In this document: positions 8,723 through 17,549 of the stretch, piece by piece | Layout of the letters: each line of letters begins with the position of its first letter | Numbering within the stretch: the stretch's first letter is position 1 | Assembly (NCBI GenBank): GCA_035505655.1 | Contig: DATJQP010000058.1 | Span: 45,407 to 109,406, forward strand | Direction: 5' to 3' | Origin: JAGVPT01 sp035505655 | GTDB taxonomy: Bacteria; Bacteroidota; Ignavibacteria; UBA10030; UBA8401 | DNA length: 64,000 nucleotides | Made by a program: the position numbers and the translations under genes | Notes under the pieces: model-generated | What the model was told of the DNA's origin: nothing | Seen by the model: only the letters and a program-made list of their open reading frames with translations | Database searches by the model: none

Positions 8723-9658
8723 TTACTGGGATTGTAGTTGAATGAGCCGGACTGGCATTGTTGCCGGCACAAGTCCGTTGTTGAGAAAAAGCTTTTGTCC
8801 CTGGGATCCCGTCACGAAGGCGGTGAACCCCACCGCGACACCCGTCCCTGCATTCTTCGAGAAAATATAGAGCGTCCTCCGAAGAGGATAATAGTCCCGG
8901 TAGACGTGAGCCTGGAGCGGCGGAAAGTACTCAAGAGTCTTCGAAGTGGAATCCCTCGTAAACGCCGGGTCCCCGATCGCGAGGATCTTTGTCTTCGCGG
9001 GGGTCTCCGCCACCCAGGACTGGCTGACAAACCCGATCGCGTTGCGGTGCTCTGCGACGAAGGCGATCGTTTGCGTCGTCGTCGAGCACGGATAGATCAC
9101 GTTGGCAAAGGGCTCCCCGCCCGTCACCCTCTTCAGGATATACTCATACATTCCGCTGTTTGGATCTCCGAGAGCGACGATGACCTTCCCCCCGACGTTT
9201 CTTTCGCCGAGCTCTCTCCACATCGTCTTCTTGCCAAGCATGATCTCCCGCAGTGCGTCAACGGTAAGATGCTCGAGGGAATTCTTCTCGTTGACGAGGA
9301 CGAGGGCTGCCTCGTACGCGATGCGAAACGTATCGACCTCGAGCTTGTACTTCTTGATGACCGCCAGCTCGTCTTCGTTGAGGGGTCGCGGGCTCGTCAC
9401 GAGTTTCACGCTGTCATTGAGGAGCTGGACGACCGCATCCCGCGTTGTCGACTCGAGGTGCGTGATGTGCGCCTGCTCGTACATCGACTCAAATTCCTTC
9501 ACCTCGCTGTCGATTGCCGGGTAAATATCCTCGGAGGAAATCATGACGAGCTTCCCCCGCGTGGGCAGGTCGCCGGCATCCTTCTGGCAGCCGGTCCACG
9601 AGAGTAGCACCGTGAGGAAGAGGAGGGAACAGAAGCTATGAAAGGAAGCGGTCCTCAT
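8723..9658 (-). CDS. PstS-like phosphate-type substrate-binding lipoprotein
   Basis: Protein of 311 residues of the type II periplasmic binding-protein fold related to PstS. The N-terminus is a signal followed by a TGC lipobox (Cys24), so it is probably membrane-anchored. ITHLESTTRDAVVQLLNDSVKL and the later GDPNSGMYEYILKRVTGG and NAIGFVSQSWV segments match PstS-type anion-binding proteins. No phosphate ABC permease genes are nearby; instead it sits inside the ExbB-ExbD-TonB-TPR operon, which suggests a role in TonB-dependent uptake or sensing rather than in an ABC importer. Its start overlaps the small membrane-protein gene by 23 bases. Confidence 0.8.
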   Translation of the reverse strand: MRTASFHSFCSLLFLTVLLSWTGCQKDAGDLPTRGKLVMISSEDIYPAIDSEVKEFESMYEQAHITHLESTTRDAVVQLLNDSVKLVTSPRPLNEDELAVIKKYKLEVDTFRIAYEAALVLVNEKNSLEHLTVDALREIMLGKKTMWRELGERNVGGKVIVALGDPNSGMYEYILKRVTGGEPFANVIYPCSTTTQTIAFVAEHRNAIGFVSQSWVAETPAKTKILAIGDPAFTRDSTSKTLEYFPPLQAHVYRDYYPLRRTLYIFSKNAGTGVAVGFTAFVTGSQGQKLFLNNGLVPATMPVRLIQLQSQ

Positions 9659-9854
9659 TTCTCTGCTGCTGTTTCATGCGGATGTTGACAAACCGATAAA
9701 CGCCGTACAACAGCATGACCACGCCGAACATGATCCTGAACTTCTGTGGCATGTTGGGTGGCATGAACAGCCCCGTCGCGATGACGAGGCCGCACACGAA
9801 GAGGATCGCCGACATCACGTACCCGACAATTACCAGCGGCCTTTCGGGGTCCAT
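9636..9854 (-). CDS. Small two-helix membrane protein
   Basis: Unrecognised 72-residue protein with two predicted transmembrane helices (about residues 7-30 and 39-57) and a basic, glutamine-rich tail (KQQQRNEDR). It is placed between tonB (8 bases away) and the PstS-like gene (overlap of 23 bases), and this position in the operon supports its reality. The tail is probably cytoplasmic. Function unknown; it could be an accessory subunit of the ExbB-ExbD-TonB complex. Confidence 0.65.
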   Translation of the reverse strand: MDPERPLVIVGYVMSAILFVCGLVIATGLFMPPNMPQKFRIMFGVVMLLYGVYRFVNIRMKQQQRNEDRFLS

Positions 9855-9861
9855 GGCCGGG

Positions 9862-10596
9862 TCAATGACCCTGGTTCAACTTGAACTTAAAGGGAATCGA
9901 AACCCAGACGGCGACCGGTCCGTTGTTCATGACGGCGGGAGTAAACACCCATTGCATCGCCGCGTCGATGGCGGCCTGGTTGAACAGCTCCGCGTCCGAC
10001 TTGATGATCTGCGCCTTTTTCGCCTTTCCTTCCTTGTCGACCCAGATCTTCACCCACACCGTTCCCTCGACGCCGGCTCGGCGTGCTATCTCGGGATACA
10101 GGGGGGCAGGGTTCTTCACCGGGACCGGCTGTTTCTCGACGGGAACGAAATCCGGAGGCGGGCCGTCGTCCTCGATTTTCACGTCGTTCTGGATCGCCAC
10201 GGGACCCGATCCCGAGGCGTTCGGATCGCCGACGGGGCCGACCTGCTGGAGCTCGGTCTGGGAGGCGATGGTCGCCTCGGGACTGATCTCAGCGTCGGGG
10301 ACGGGAACCGGTGTTCCGACGGTCGGCTTTGCTGCCGTGGCGGAAACAGAAACGGAGGGTGCCGCTTGTGAGTTCGTGATCGATGGGGGCGGACCGAGGT
10401 CGCTGTATTTCAGAATGCGGACAGTGTAGACGGGCTCGTCTTCCTTTGTCAGGGCCAACGCGCCGTAATAGGTGCCGATGGCGGCAAAATGGAACAGCGC
10501 AGCCAAGACCAGCGCACGGATGGCGTACTTCTGGTACAGTCCGCGCAGTTCATACGCACCGTACTTGGCGCCAGCGACTGGTGTTGTTGCAGACAT
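9862..10596 (-). CDS. tonB: TonB family energy transducer
   Basis: TonB protein of 244 residues that carries inner-membrane proton-motive energy to outer-membrane receptors. A short cytoplasmic N-terminus precedes one transmembrane helix (about residues 29-50); a proline-, valine- and alanine-rich periplasmic linker follows (VPVEKQPVPVKNP near residue 160). The C-terminal TonB domain is complete: YPEIARRAGVEGTVWVKIWVD, then DAAMQWVFTPA and the final beta strand VWVSIPFKFKL. It follows two exbD genes and one exbB on the same strand. The TonB-dependent receptor at 59176 could be a client. Confidence 0.93.
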   Translation of the reverse strand: MSATTPVAGAKYGAYELRGLYQKYAIRALVLAALFHFAAIGTYYGALALTKEDEPVYTVRILKYSDLGPPPSITNSQAAPSVSVSATAAKPTVGTPVPVPDAEISPEATIASQTELQQVGPVGDPNASGSGPVAIQNDVKIEDDGPPPDFVPVEKQPVPVKNPAPLYPEIARRAGVEGTVWVKIWVDKEGKAKKAQIIKSDAELFNQAAIDAAMQWVFTPAVMNNGPVAVWVSIPFKFKLNQGH

Positions 10597-10652
10597 ACAT
10601 CATCACTCCTTCCTTAAACACTTTCCGCGGACAAAAAGCCGCGGGGCACTCT

Positions 10653-11138
10653 TTAAATCTTCTCGATGAGTTGCTTGTCCTTATCTTCGAACGGCGCGAG
10701 ACTGAACCGGGTGATATCGGCGAGATTCAACTCATCCATAATGTTGACCATCATCATGTACTTGCCCTTGCGGTCGACCTTGATGAGGGTGATAAGCTTC
10801 GGGTTGGAAGCGTTCTTCTCTTTGAGGACCTTCCTCAACTCGGCAAGCGTTGCTTTCTCGGGCTTGTCGATACCGATATTCCAGTAGATCGTTCCGTTTT
10901 CCGAGACCCGAAGCGTGAGAAGGTTCGACTGCGGGACTTCGACGTTGGCATCGCCCGGCGGGAGGTTGATTTCCATCGCCTGCGGTTTGTTCATCGTCGT
11001 CGTCAGCATGAAGAACGTCAGGAGAAGAAACGCGATATCGACCATCGGGGTCATGTCGATGCGGACACCGACCCGGCGGCGCTTCTTCTTGGAATGCTTC
11101 TCCTTCCCGCGTGATTGCTTTACATCTACTTCGGCCAT
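10653..11138 (-). CDS. exbD: Biopolymer transporter ExbD (second copy)
   Basis: ExbD/TolR protein of 161 residues. A basic lysine- and arginine-rich N-terminus leads to RIDMTPMVDIAFLLLTFFML, the transmembrane helix that bears the proton-carrying aspartate, then a periplasmic domain. It is a paralogue of the upstream exbD (11157-11621), which has the same MTPMVD motif. The pair probably forms a heterodimer within the ExbB pentamer. The C-terminus (FAPFEDKDKQLIEKI) is longer than that of the first copy. Confidence 0.92.
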   Translation of the reverse strand: MAEVDVKQSRGKEKHSKKKRRRVGVRIDMTPMVDIAFLLLTFFMLTTTMNKPQAMEINLPPGDANVEVPQSNLLTLRVSENGTIYWNIGIDKPEKATLAELRKVLKEKNASNPKLITLIKVDRKGKYMMMVNIMDELNLADITRFSLAPFEDKDKQLIEKI

Positions 11139-11156
11139 AGCATAATTCCTTACGTA

Positions 11157-11621
11157 TTAATTCTTCGCTAGCTCTGTAACAAGATTAAAGCGCGTGATGT
11201 TCACCTTCTGGAGAATCTTCATCACGTCTTCGATGACTCCGTAATCGACGTCTTTATCCGCCCTTATGACGGTCTTCAGCCTTGGATTCTTCGTTCGGGC
11301 CTGGATCAGGAGATTCGTGAGATCGCTTGGCTGGACGGCAACCGCACCCTTCAGCTTTGCTCCCTGTCCGAAGAGGGCTTCGCGGAGGAGTTGCGAATCG
11401 ACGCCAAGGAGGATCTGGCCGTCCTTGCCGACGGAGAGCGTGATGACATCGGCACCGGGGATTTTGAAGAATGAATGGGACGAGGGAAGGGTGATTTCGA
11501 GGTCGTCCGAGGGCTTGAATTGCGTCGTGAGCATGAAGAACGTCAGGAGGAGAAAGCCGACGTCCACCATCGGAGTCATGTCGAGCTTGAAACCGATGCG
11601 TTTCCTATGAATTTTTGGCAT
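11157..11621 (-). CDS. exbD: Biopolymer transporter ExbD (first copy)
   Basis: ExbD/TolR protein of 154 residues with the conserved KLDMTPMVDVGFLLLTFFML membrane segment starting near residue 12, including the essential aspartate, and a periplasmic domain ending in VMKILQKVNITRFNLVTEL. It lies 23 bases after exbB and 18 bases before the second exbD. Two tandem exbD genes are the usual state in Bacteroidota TonB operons. Confidence 0.93.
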   Translation of the reverse strand: MPKIHRKRIGFKLDMTPMVDVGFLLLTFFMLTTQFKPSDDLEITLPSSHSFFKIPGADVITLSVGKDGQILLGVDSQLLREALFGQGAKLKGAVAVQPSDLTNLLIQARTKNPRLKTVIRADKDVDYGVIEDVMKILQKVNITRFNLVTELAKN

Positions 11622-11644
11622 GGGACTACCTTCTTCCTCGCCGG

Positions 11645-12364
11645 TCAGAGTTTCGATTTCAGGTTCTGGAGGACGTCATAGCTTGCTTCGTCGATCATGT
11701 ACGTCATGCCGTCAATTTTCGTCGTGAAGAAGTTGTAGCTCACGATCGATGCGATGGCGATGGAGATTCCGCCCGCCGTGTTGATCAACGCTTCGGAGAT
11801 ACCCTGCGACAACTGGACGGCGTCCGCGGATCCGGCGTGAGCAAGTGCCGCGAAGGCGCGGATCATACCGATAACCGTTCCGAGCAGACCGACCATCGTC
11901 GCGATCGACGCGATCGTCGAAAGGGCGATGAGGTTCTTTTCCAGAATCGGCATTTCCAACATCGTCGCTTCCTCAATGACCCTCTGGACCTCCGTCATCT
12001 TGTCCCGGCTGTCCATCCCCTTCTCCGGCGCAATTTCACGGAACCTCTCGATCCCGGATTTGATGATATTCGCCATCGAGCCCCGCTGGGTGTCGCAGGC
12101 CGCGATCGCCGCGTCAAGCTCACCGCTCGAGACATGCTTCACAAGCGTCGTGAGGAACTTCTGGAGGGCCGCTTTTCCCTGGGCCTTCCTCAGAGAAAAA
12201 ATACGTTCGATGACATACGTGACAACCATGATTGAGAGCGCGATCAACGCAACCACGAGCGGGCCCCCCTTCTGGATGAATTCAGGAAGCAGGAATTCAA
12301 AAATGCAGAACCCAATAGCGAAAGCGAGCGCGATCAGGATTGTGTTGAACGTTCCTTGTTTCAT
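11645..12364 (-). CDS. exbB: MotA/TolQ/ExbB proton channel protein
   Basis: ExbB-type inner-membrane protein of 239 residues that forms the proton channel powering TonB. Transmembrane helices are visible near residues 9-28 and 34-52; the conserved proton-channel block is in the C-terminal half (TIASIATMVGLLGTVIGMIRAF about residues 150-171, and GISEALINTAGGISIAIASIV). A cytoplasmic loop lies between. A GAAGGAG Shine-Dalgarno precedes the ATG. It is 60 bases downstream of the STAS-domain gene and starts the exbB-exbD-exbD-tonB run. Confidence 0.93.
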   Translation of the reverse strand: MKQGTFNTILIALAFAIGFCIFEFLLPEFIQKGGPLVVALIALSIMVVTYVIERIFSLRKAQGKAALQKFLTTLVKHVSSGELDAAIAACDTQRGSMANIIKSGIERFREIAPEKGMDSRDKMTEVQRVIEEATMLEMPILEKNLIALSTIASIATMVGLLGTVIGMIRAFAALAHAGSADAVQLSQGISEALINTAGGISIAIASIVSYNFFTTKIDGMTYMIDEASYDVLQNLKSKL

Positions 12365-12424
12365 AAATGGTGCTCCTTCAAGATAATGATGTGGTGCCTG
12401 TGAATATGCTACACTTGCTTCAGC

Positions 12425-12769
12425 CTACGTCAACGACAGGACAGCCTCGGGACGGGTATCCGTCACCTGAAAGATCATTGAGAGCTTCGTGACAACGAAA
12501 ATGTTATTGATATTTTTGTTGACGTTGCAGAGGACGATCTTCCCCTTCCTGTTCACGTAGGATGTATGCGCCGAAACGAGGGCGCCGATCGCGGTCGAGT
12601 TCATGTAGGTCACTTTCCCGAGATCGATGACGAGTTTCTTGTTTCCTTTCTCAACGGAGTCAGCGACCGCCTTACGCAACTCATCGGTTTCCTCACCGCC
12701 TACGAGAGACCCTTTCGGCTCGAGAATAAGAATTTCGCCGTTTTGTTCAGTTGCGGTCTTCAGCTTCAT
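12425..12769 (-). CDS. STAS-domain anti-sigma factor antagonist
   Basis: Single STAS domain of 114 residues, SpoIIAA/RsbV type. The phosphorylatable site is in VTYMNSTAIGALVSAH (Ser/Thr at about residues 58-59). In this family an anti-sigma kinase phosphorylates the serine; unphosphorylated protein binds and removes the anti-sigma factor. No kinase or PP2C phosphatase is in the window. A perfect AGGAGG Shine-Dalgarno precedes the ATG. It lies 60 bases before exbB and could share its transcript, or act in trans. Confidence 0.85.
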   Translation of the reverse strand: MKLKTATEQNGEILILEPKGSLVGGEETDELRKAVADSVEKGNKKLVIDLGKVTYMNSTAIGALVSAHTSYVNRKGKIVLCNVNKNINNIFVVTKLSMIFQVTDTRPEAVLSLT

Positions 12770-13116
12770 TGATTGAATCCTCCTAAGAGAGATGGTGCCA
12801 GGGATAGCTCGGACTTCCGGACTTCTGCACGAAAATGAGGTGTGTCGATACCAGCGCGACGCCGAGGATACTATTTACCCGCGGGTTTGCAGCGGTCGTG
12901 CCGCGGTGACAGACCCCACAGGTGCTCAGTAAGATAAAGAGTTACAATTGAATTTGCAATAAGAAATTTCCAATATTTTTCGCGATCCGGGCATTTTCGA
13001 TCGTTGAGCGCGCGCCAACACCGTCTCTTCGGCATCGGTGAGCGGTCAAGGAAACTGACCGAGCGGTACTCTGGGGAGGACGACCGGTGAACCCGAGGCA
13101 ACCCGGGTACTCACGG
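12770..13116. other. Intergenic region upstream of the STAS/exbB operon
   Basis: No convincing coding frame. It contains the Shine-Dalgarno of the STAS gene next to 12770, a possible promoter at 12931-12959 and, toward 13060-13110, the 3' flank of the caspase-fold gene with only a weak 5-bp hairpin (ACCCG/CGGGT) and no T tract. The part around 12931-12980 is clearly AT-richer than its surroundings. Confidence 0.5.
12931..12959 (-). promoter_or_regulatory. Possible promoter of the STAS-exbB-tonB operon
   Basis: Minus strand: -35 TTGCAA (12959-12954), 17-base spacer, -10 TATCTT (12936-12931). The leader to the STAS start would be about 155 bases, long for this window, so this is tentative. Confidence 0.35.
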
Positions 13117-15108
13117 TCAGAAGCGAACGGTAAGAACGATGGCGGGCCCGGATGCGTTGACGCCTGGACCGATACTCACCTGTCCGCTCCCTTTCCTGGC
13201 CTCCTCCTCCTGCTGCCTGATGAGGTCAACCGGATTGTGGGTCCAAACGTTGATGATGTCGTAAAGATAGAAGGCTCCGGTGAGACCACCGGCAGCCATG
13301 CGCATGTAATTGAAGTTGTTCCTTTTCGTCCTGGCACTCGAAACGCCCGGGAGGAGTGCCGCCGCCACCGCCGGATCCTGCTGTGCGTTGTACGCGGCCA
13401 GTTTCTTCCTGTAGGTAGAGTTTGCATCCGTGTATTGAAGCTGTGCCTCGACGGTCCCTCCGGCGAGCGCGAGAAAAAGGACCGAATAGACGATCCCGTG
13501 GCGGCCGCTGTACGATTGTCCCCATCCGGGAAAAATGAACGACCGGATCACCGCACCGGTAAGCGTCGGTCTGGACAACGGATGATCGAAAACGACCGAT
13601 TCGCTGTCGTGCACGACAATCTTCTTCTCGTAGGTGTCATATCCAATCCCCGAAAGCACAACGGTGTGGGTCCCCGGTAGCACCTCCCTCCTCACCATCT
13701 GCCGGACACCCTCCTTCTTCCCGTCCAGCGCGATCTCCACAGCCTCGCTCGAGCGCACGGTGACAAAACCGTTACGCGAAATGAGATTCAGATGGACCGT
13801 ATACTGCCCGGTATCGGTCACCTGTACTCTCGTTGAATCCGGGAAATACCCGTCCAATTCCGCGCGCACGGAGTGGACCCCGGCGGCAATCGGATCGATG
13901 GTGAGGCTCTGTTCGGGCGCGCCGATGAATGCACCGTCGACATAGATCTTGGCGTCAGGCTCCGAAATCGTCACCTGGAGCCCGCGGGAAGGGAGCTTTT
14001 CAAGCGAGAGATTCACATCGAGCGAAACCAGGCCGTTGACCGAGAACTCCCGCCTGACGCTCCTGTAGCCCTGAGCCTGAACCTGGAAGTGATGAACCCC
14101 GACGGTCGGGCCGGGCACTCTCACCGGACCGCTCTTCCAATCGACCTCCTTGTCGTCGACGAAGACGCTCGAGGTGCGAGGGTACACAGTAAACGAAATT
14201 CGGGAAGTATCGCGCGGGCTGGGAAGGATAAAAAGGAAATCCCCTTTGCCGCCATCCATGAAACCAAATTGCGGATGCTCTTTCCAATCGGTTGCCTCCG
14301 TCACTTTGACGCATGTCTGCGACGCCAACTCCGTCCCCGCGATGATCCCGTCGATATTGACGTCCGTGATCTCGGACGAGAGCGATTCGAGAAGTTTTGA
14401 CGAGAACCAGCTCATCCCCGCCTTCGGATCGTCGAGCATCGGCTCAAGCCGTGCCCCGGCCATGAATACTTCTTTTGCCGGCTCGGTGACGATCGTGCGG
14501 AACCCAAGGCGGGGCGGCGGCGGACCGGAGTACTGGCGGCCGACCCTCAAACCTCCGACCATGCAATCAAGAAGGATCAGCGTCTGCTTTGGGCTGTTCC
14601 CGTTGATCGATTCGTTGAGATCGTCAAGCGAGAGACAGGTGGCAAGTGCCTCATCGGCGGAATCAGTCCGTCCGTCCGTGGGGACGAGAAAGCCGTATTC
14701 GACGCCGGCCTGGTCCCGCGCGGTGTACCCTTTCCCCGAGAAGAAAATGAGGAGGCGATCGTCGGGTCCGCGTCGGGAGAGTCTCTTGAGAGCTTCCTGA
14801 ATGACGCTCCGCCTGGCCTGATCGTCGAGAAGAAGAATCGTGTTCTCTTCCCGGAAGCCGAACCTGGTCAATAACAGATCCTTCAGGGCACGGGCCGCCG
14901 CGACCGAGGATGTCCGCGACGTCTCACCGGGATACCGGTCAATACCGATGATGAGCGCGTAGCTTTCATCGTAGGCATGGAGGAGCGCTCCCGTCGACGG
15001 ATCGGCGACAAGGGTCCGCACAGTGCCCTCAGCCTGAGCAAATGCCGATGAGAATGGGAGTGCGAGAAAGAGGGGAAGGAGTCCGTATCGGAGGAACGAA
15101 CAACTCAT
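13117..15108 (-). CDS. Secreted caspase-fold protein with PEGA domains and C-terminal membrane region
   Basis: Protein of 663 residues. The chosen ATG at 15108 gives a signal peptide (LLPLFLALPFSSAFAQ) and lies 3' of a good promoter; an open frame continues to 15204 but would start upstream of the promoter. Order: signal peptide (to about 25), caspase-like peptidase C14 domain (about 45-240; YALIIGIDRYPG, LLIFFSGKGY, LILLDCMVGG), three PEGA-type beta domains (about 295-490; for example DAKIYVDGAFIGAPEQ), then a hydrophobic C-terminal part (FIFPGWGQSYSGR) like DUF5683. The expected catalytic His of FSGHG is Lys126, while Cys182 remains, so peptidase activity is doubtful. Periplasmic or surface location is inferred. 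It has its own promoter. Confidence 0.8.
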   Translation of the reverse strand: MSCSFLRYGLLPLFLALPFSSAFAQAEGTVRTLVADPSTGALLHAYDESYALIIGIDRYPGETSRTSSVAAARALKDLLLTRFGFREENTILLLDDQARRSVIQEALKRLSRRGPDDRLLIFFSGKGYTARDQAGVEYGFLVPTDGRTDSADEALATCLSLDDLNESINGNSPKQTLILLDCMVGGLRVGRQYSGPPPPRLGFRTIVTEPAKEVFMAGARLEPMLDDPKAGMSWFSSKLLESLSSEITDVNIDGIIAGTELASQTCVKVTEATDWKEHPQFGFMDGGKGDFLFILPSPRDTSRISFTVYPRTSSVFVDDKEVDWKSGPVRVPGPTVGVHHFQVQAQGYRSVRREFSVNGLVSLDVNLSLEKLPSRGLQVTISEPDAKIYVDGAFIGAPEQSLTIDPIAAGVHSVRAELDGYFPDSTRVQVTDTGQYTVHLNLISRNGFVTVRSSEAVEIALDGKKEGVRQMVRREVLPGTHTVVLSGIGYDTYEKKIVVHDSESVVFDHPLSRPTLTGAVIRSFIFPGWGQSYSGRHGIVYSVLFLALAGGTVEAQLQYTDANSTYRKKLAAYNAQQDPAVAAALLPGVSSARTKRNNFNYMRMAAGGLTGAFYLYDIINVWTHNPVDLIRQQEEEARKGSGQVSIGPGVNASGPAIVLTVRF

Positions 15109-15166
15109 GGATTTCCGGAGCGACTCTTGGGAGAAGCAATTCAAACCCGCGCGGAGCATCGCGGAG

Positions 15167-15195
15167 AATATAGAGAAATGAGACGGCGGAGTCAA
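15167..15195 (-). promoter_or_regulatory. Promoter of the caspase-fold gene
   Basis: Minus strand: -35 TTGACT (15195-15190), 17-base spacer, -10 TATATT (15172-15167). Predicted start about 52 bases before the ATG at 15108; this also argues against the longer frame beginning at 15204. Confidence 0.65.
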
Positions 15196-15259
15196 GCGCC
15201 GCAATGGTCAGAGGTCGCCTCGGAACGCGCCGGCTCCATCCCCCAGTCGGCGACTACGT

Positions 15260-17401
15260 CTACCTCGATTTTTCCCCGAGGAGGATACGTAGTCGCCCAA
15301 GATCGTTAATAGGCAGGTTGCACATCTGTCTTTCGCAAACGTAGGCCGTCGCCCGTCCTTCCATCTGCGACATCGCCCCGATGAAAGGAAGGCGTTCCGA
15401 GAGGAACGTCTGACCTTCCCCGCTATCGGCACACATCCTAACGGTAAACGGCATGAAGTGGCTGGCTATTTCGCGGAGAAATTCAGCCGCACTTCCGTTC
15501 ACTCCGCCGTCGGCGATGACGATTTCCTTCGGCACTTCGCGAAAATACTCGAGCGACGCGATGAGCTGCGGCATCGCCTCCGGCGAACGCCCAATGGTAC
15601 GGGTGAAGGCGCGAAGTGTTTCCCCGGCCATATCCCTCCACCTGCCGTCGCCCCCCATGGCGGCCAATCGAATGAGGTTCGACACTGCAACCGAATTTCC
15701 GCTCGGCTCGGCCCCGTCATAAGCCTCCTTAGTGCGGAGAAAGACGGATGGATCTTTTCCCGCATGATCGAAGAAACCGCCGTCGGCCGCGTCCCAGAAC
15801 GCCGACTCCTGCTCGCGCTGAAGTTCGATCGCGAACTTCAGCCATCCAATCTCGAAGGTCGCCTCGTAGAGATCGATGAGACCTTGAATATAAAAAGCGT
15901 AATCGTCAAGCTGACCGGGGAACCGGGCCTCACCGTCACGGTAACGCCGTTTCAAGATCCTTTTGGAGGGATCATAGAGATTGCTCCGGACAAAGGCGGC
16001 GGCTTTCCTGGCTGCGTCAGCGTATTTCGCCTCCCCCAGAATATTCGATGCCCTGGCAAATGCGCTGATCATGAGCCCATTCCACGCCGTGATGATCTTA
16101 TCGTCGCGGAGCGGCCTCGGACGGTGCGATCGCCGCTCAAAGAGTTTCGCCCTCCCCTCTTTGATCGCCGTTGCAACCTCTTCTTCGGAGAGGGAAAGAT
16201 GCTCTGCACTTTGAGGAACAGTGAAGGGGACAAAAAGGATGTTTTTGCCCCTGAATTCGCCCTGCGGATCCGAGAGGGCGTTTCCGCTTTCGTCGACTCC
16301 GAAGTGATGGCAGAAGATCCCGGCCTGGCGGGGCTCCAGCGCTTCGTCTATTTCCTTCCTGGTCCAAAGATAGAAGGCCCCCTCGGAACTCGTTGAGGGA
16401 TCGGCCGGATCAGGACTGTCCGCGTCTTCGGCAGAATAGAAACCGCCTCCTGGGTCTGTCATGTCACGTAGCACGTACTCAAGACATTCGCGGGCCACGA
16501 CCGCGTACGATTCGTCATGCGCAATCTGGTAGGCCTCGAGATATGCGCAGACAAGCTGCGCCTGGTCATAGAGCATCTTTTCGAAGTGGGGAACGCGCCA
16601 TTGTCCGTCAACGGAGTATCGGTGGAATCCGCCGCCGATGTGATCGTATATCCCTCCACGGGCCATCGCCGTGAGGGTCTCAAGCGTCATTCTCAGAGCG
16701 TCAGGGTCGGCGGTCTTGTAGTAGAATCTCAGAAGGAAGTTTAGGACCGATGGCCTCGGAAATTTCGGGCCGCTGCCGAAACCGGCATATCGCGAGTCGA
16801 ACTGCCCTGCGAATTGTTGGAATGCCTTGAGAGGAGCGGAATCCGCAATCCCGCCTTCGCCGCGCTGTTGCCTGGTCTCGCTGCGCAGAAGGCTGATGAG
16901 CTGCTCACCAGAGTCGATCAGCTGTTGACGTTCCGAACTCCAGAGCTCGGCGATTCGCTGGAGCACCACCAGAAAGCCCGGCCTGCCGTGTGCACTTCCC
17001 CGAGGGAAGTATGTTCCGCCGTAGAAGGGTTTGAGATCCGGCGTCAGAAATAGCGATAACGGCCAACCGCCGCTCCCCGTCATCGCCTGGACGGCTCCCA
17101 TGTAGACCCGGTCGACATCCGGACGTTCTTCCCTATCCACCTTGATGCTCACGTAGTGCGCGTTGAGGAATTCCGCGACGGCGGCGTCCTCAAAAGACTC
17201 GTGCTCCATCACATGACACCAGTGGCAGGTTGAGTAACCGATCGAAAGGAAAATCGGCCGGTCAAGCTTACGCGCCGTCTCAAAGGCTTCTTCCCCCCAA
17301 GGATACCAATCGACAGGGTTGGCGGCATGTTGAAGAAGATACGGGCTCTTCTCCCGTGCGAGACGATTTGTCGCTCGATGAGGAACAGACATAAGGTTCA
17401 A
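15260..17401 (-). CDS. DUF255 thioredoxin-fold / (alpha/alpha)6-barrel protein (YyaL/SPATA20 family)
   Basis: Protein of 713 residues, the normal size for this family. The N-terminal DUF255 thioredoxin-like domain has SPYLLQHAANPVDWYPWG and the CxxC in YSTCHWCHVMEHESFE (about residues 57-72); KVDREERPDVD follows. The rest is a barrel domain related to N-acylglucosamine epimerases and glycosidases (for example GGFHRYSVDGQWRVPHFEKM and AWNGLMISAFARA). The start may be the ATG three codons in (17392). Function is unknown; a redox or protein-folding role is often suggested. The downstream end lies 152 bases from the caspase-gene start. Confidence 0.9.
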   Translation of the reverse strand: MNLMSVPHRATNRLAREKSPYLLQHAANPVDWYPWGEEAFETARKLDRPIFLSIGYSTCHWCHVMEHESFEDAAVAEFLNAHYVSIKVDREERPDVDRVYMGAVQAMTGSGGWPLSLFLTPDLKPFYGGTYFPRGSAHGRPGFLVVLQRIAELWSSERQQLIDSGEQLISLLRSETRQQRGEGGIADSAPLKAFQQFAGQFDSRYAGFGSGPKFPRPSVLNFLLRFYYKTADPDALRMTLETLTAMARGGIYDHIGGGFHRYSVDGQWRVPHFEKMLYDQAQLVCAYLEAYQIAHDESYAVVARECLEYVLRDMTDPGGGFYSAEDADSPDPADPSTSSEGAFYLWTRKEIDEALEPRQAGIFCHHFGVDESGNALSDPQGEFRGKNILFVPFTVPQSAEHLSLSEEEVATAIKEGRAKLFERRSHRPRPLRDDKIITAWNGLMISAFARASNILGEAKYADAARKAAAFVRSNLYDPSKRILKRRYRDGEARFPGQLDDYAFYIQGLIDLYEATFEIGWLKFAIELQREQESAFWDAADGGFFDHAGKDPSVFLRTKEAYDGAEPSGNSVAVSNLIRLAAMGGDGRWRDMAGETLRAFTRTIGRSPEAMPQLIASLEYFREVPKEIVIADGGVNGSAAEFLREIASHFMPFTVRMCADSGEGQTFLSERLPFIGAMSQMEGRATAYVCERQMCNLPINDLGRLRILLGEKSR

Positions 17402-17549
17402 CCTGTACGGATGGATGGATCTTCCGAGCGGACCGGCATGACCGCTACGGGGTGCGCCTGAAGCCTCATGAAACGGTGAGCCCGGCGTTCACCGCTGGCA
17501 CGATCGCCCGACGAGAGCGAGCCTGACCTCCCGCGTCGTCGACGGACTC

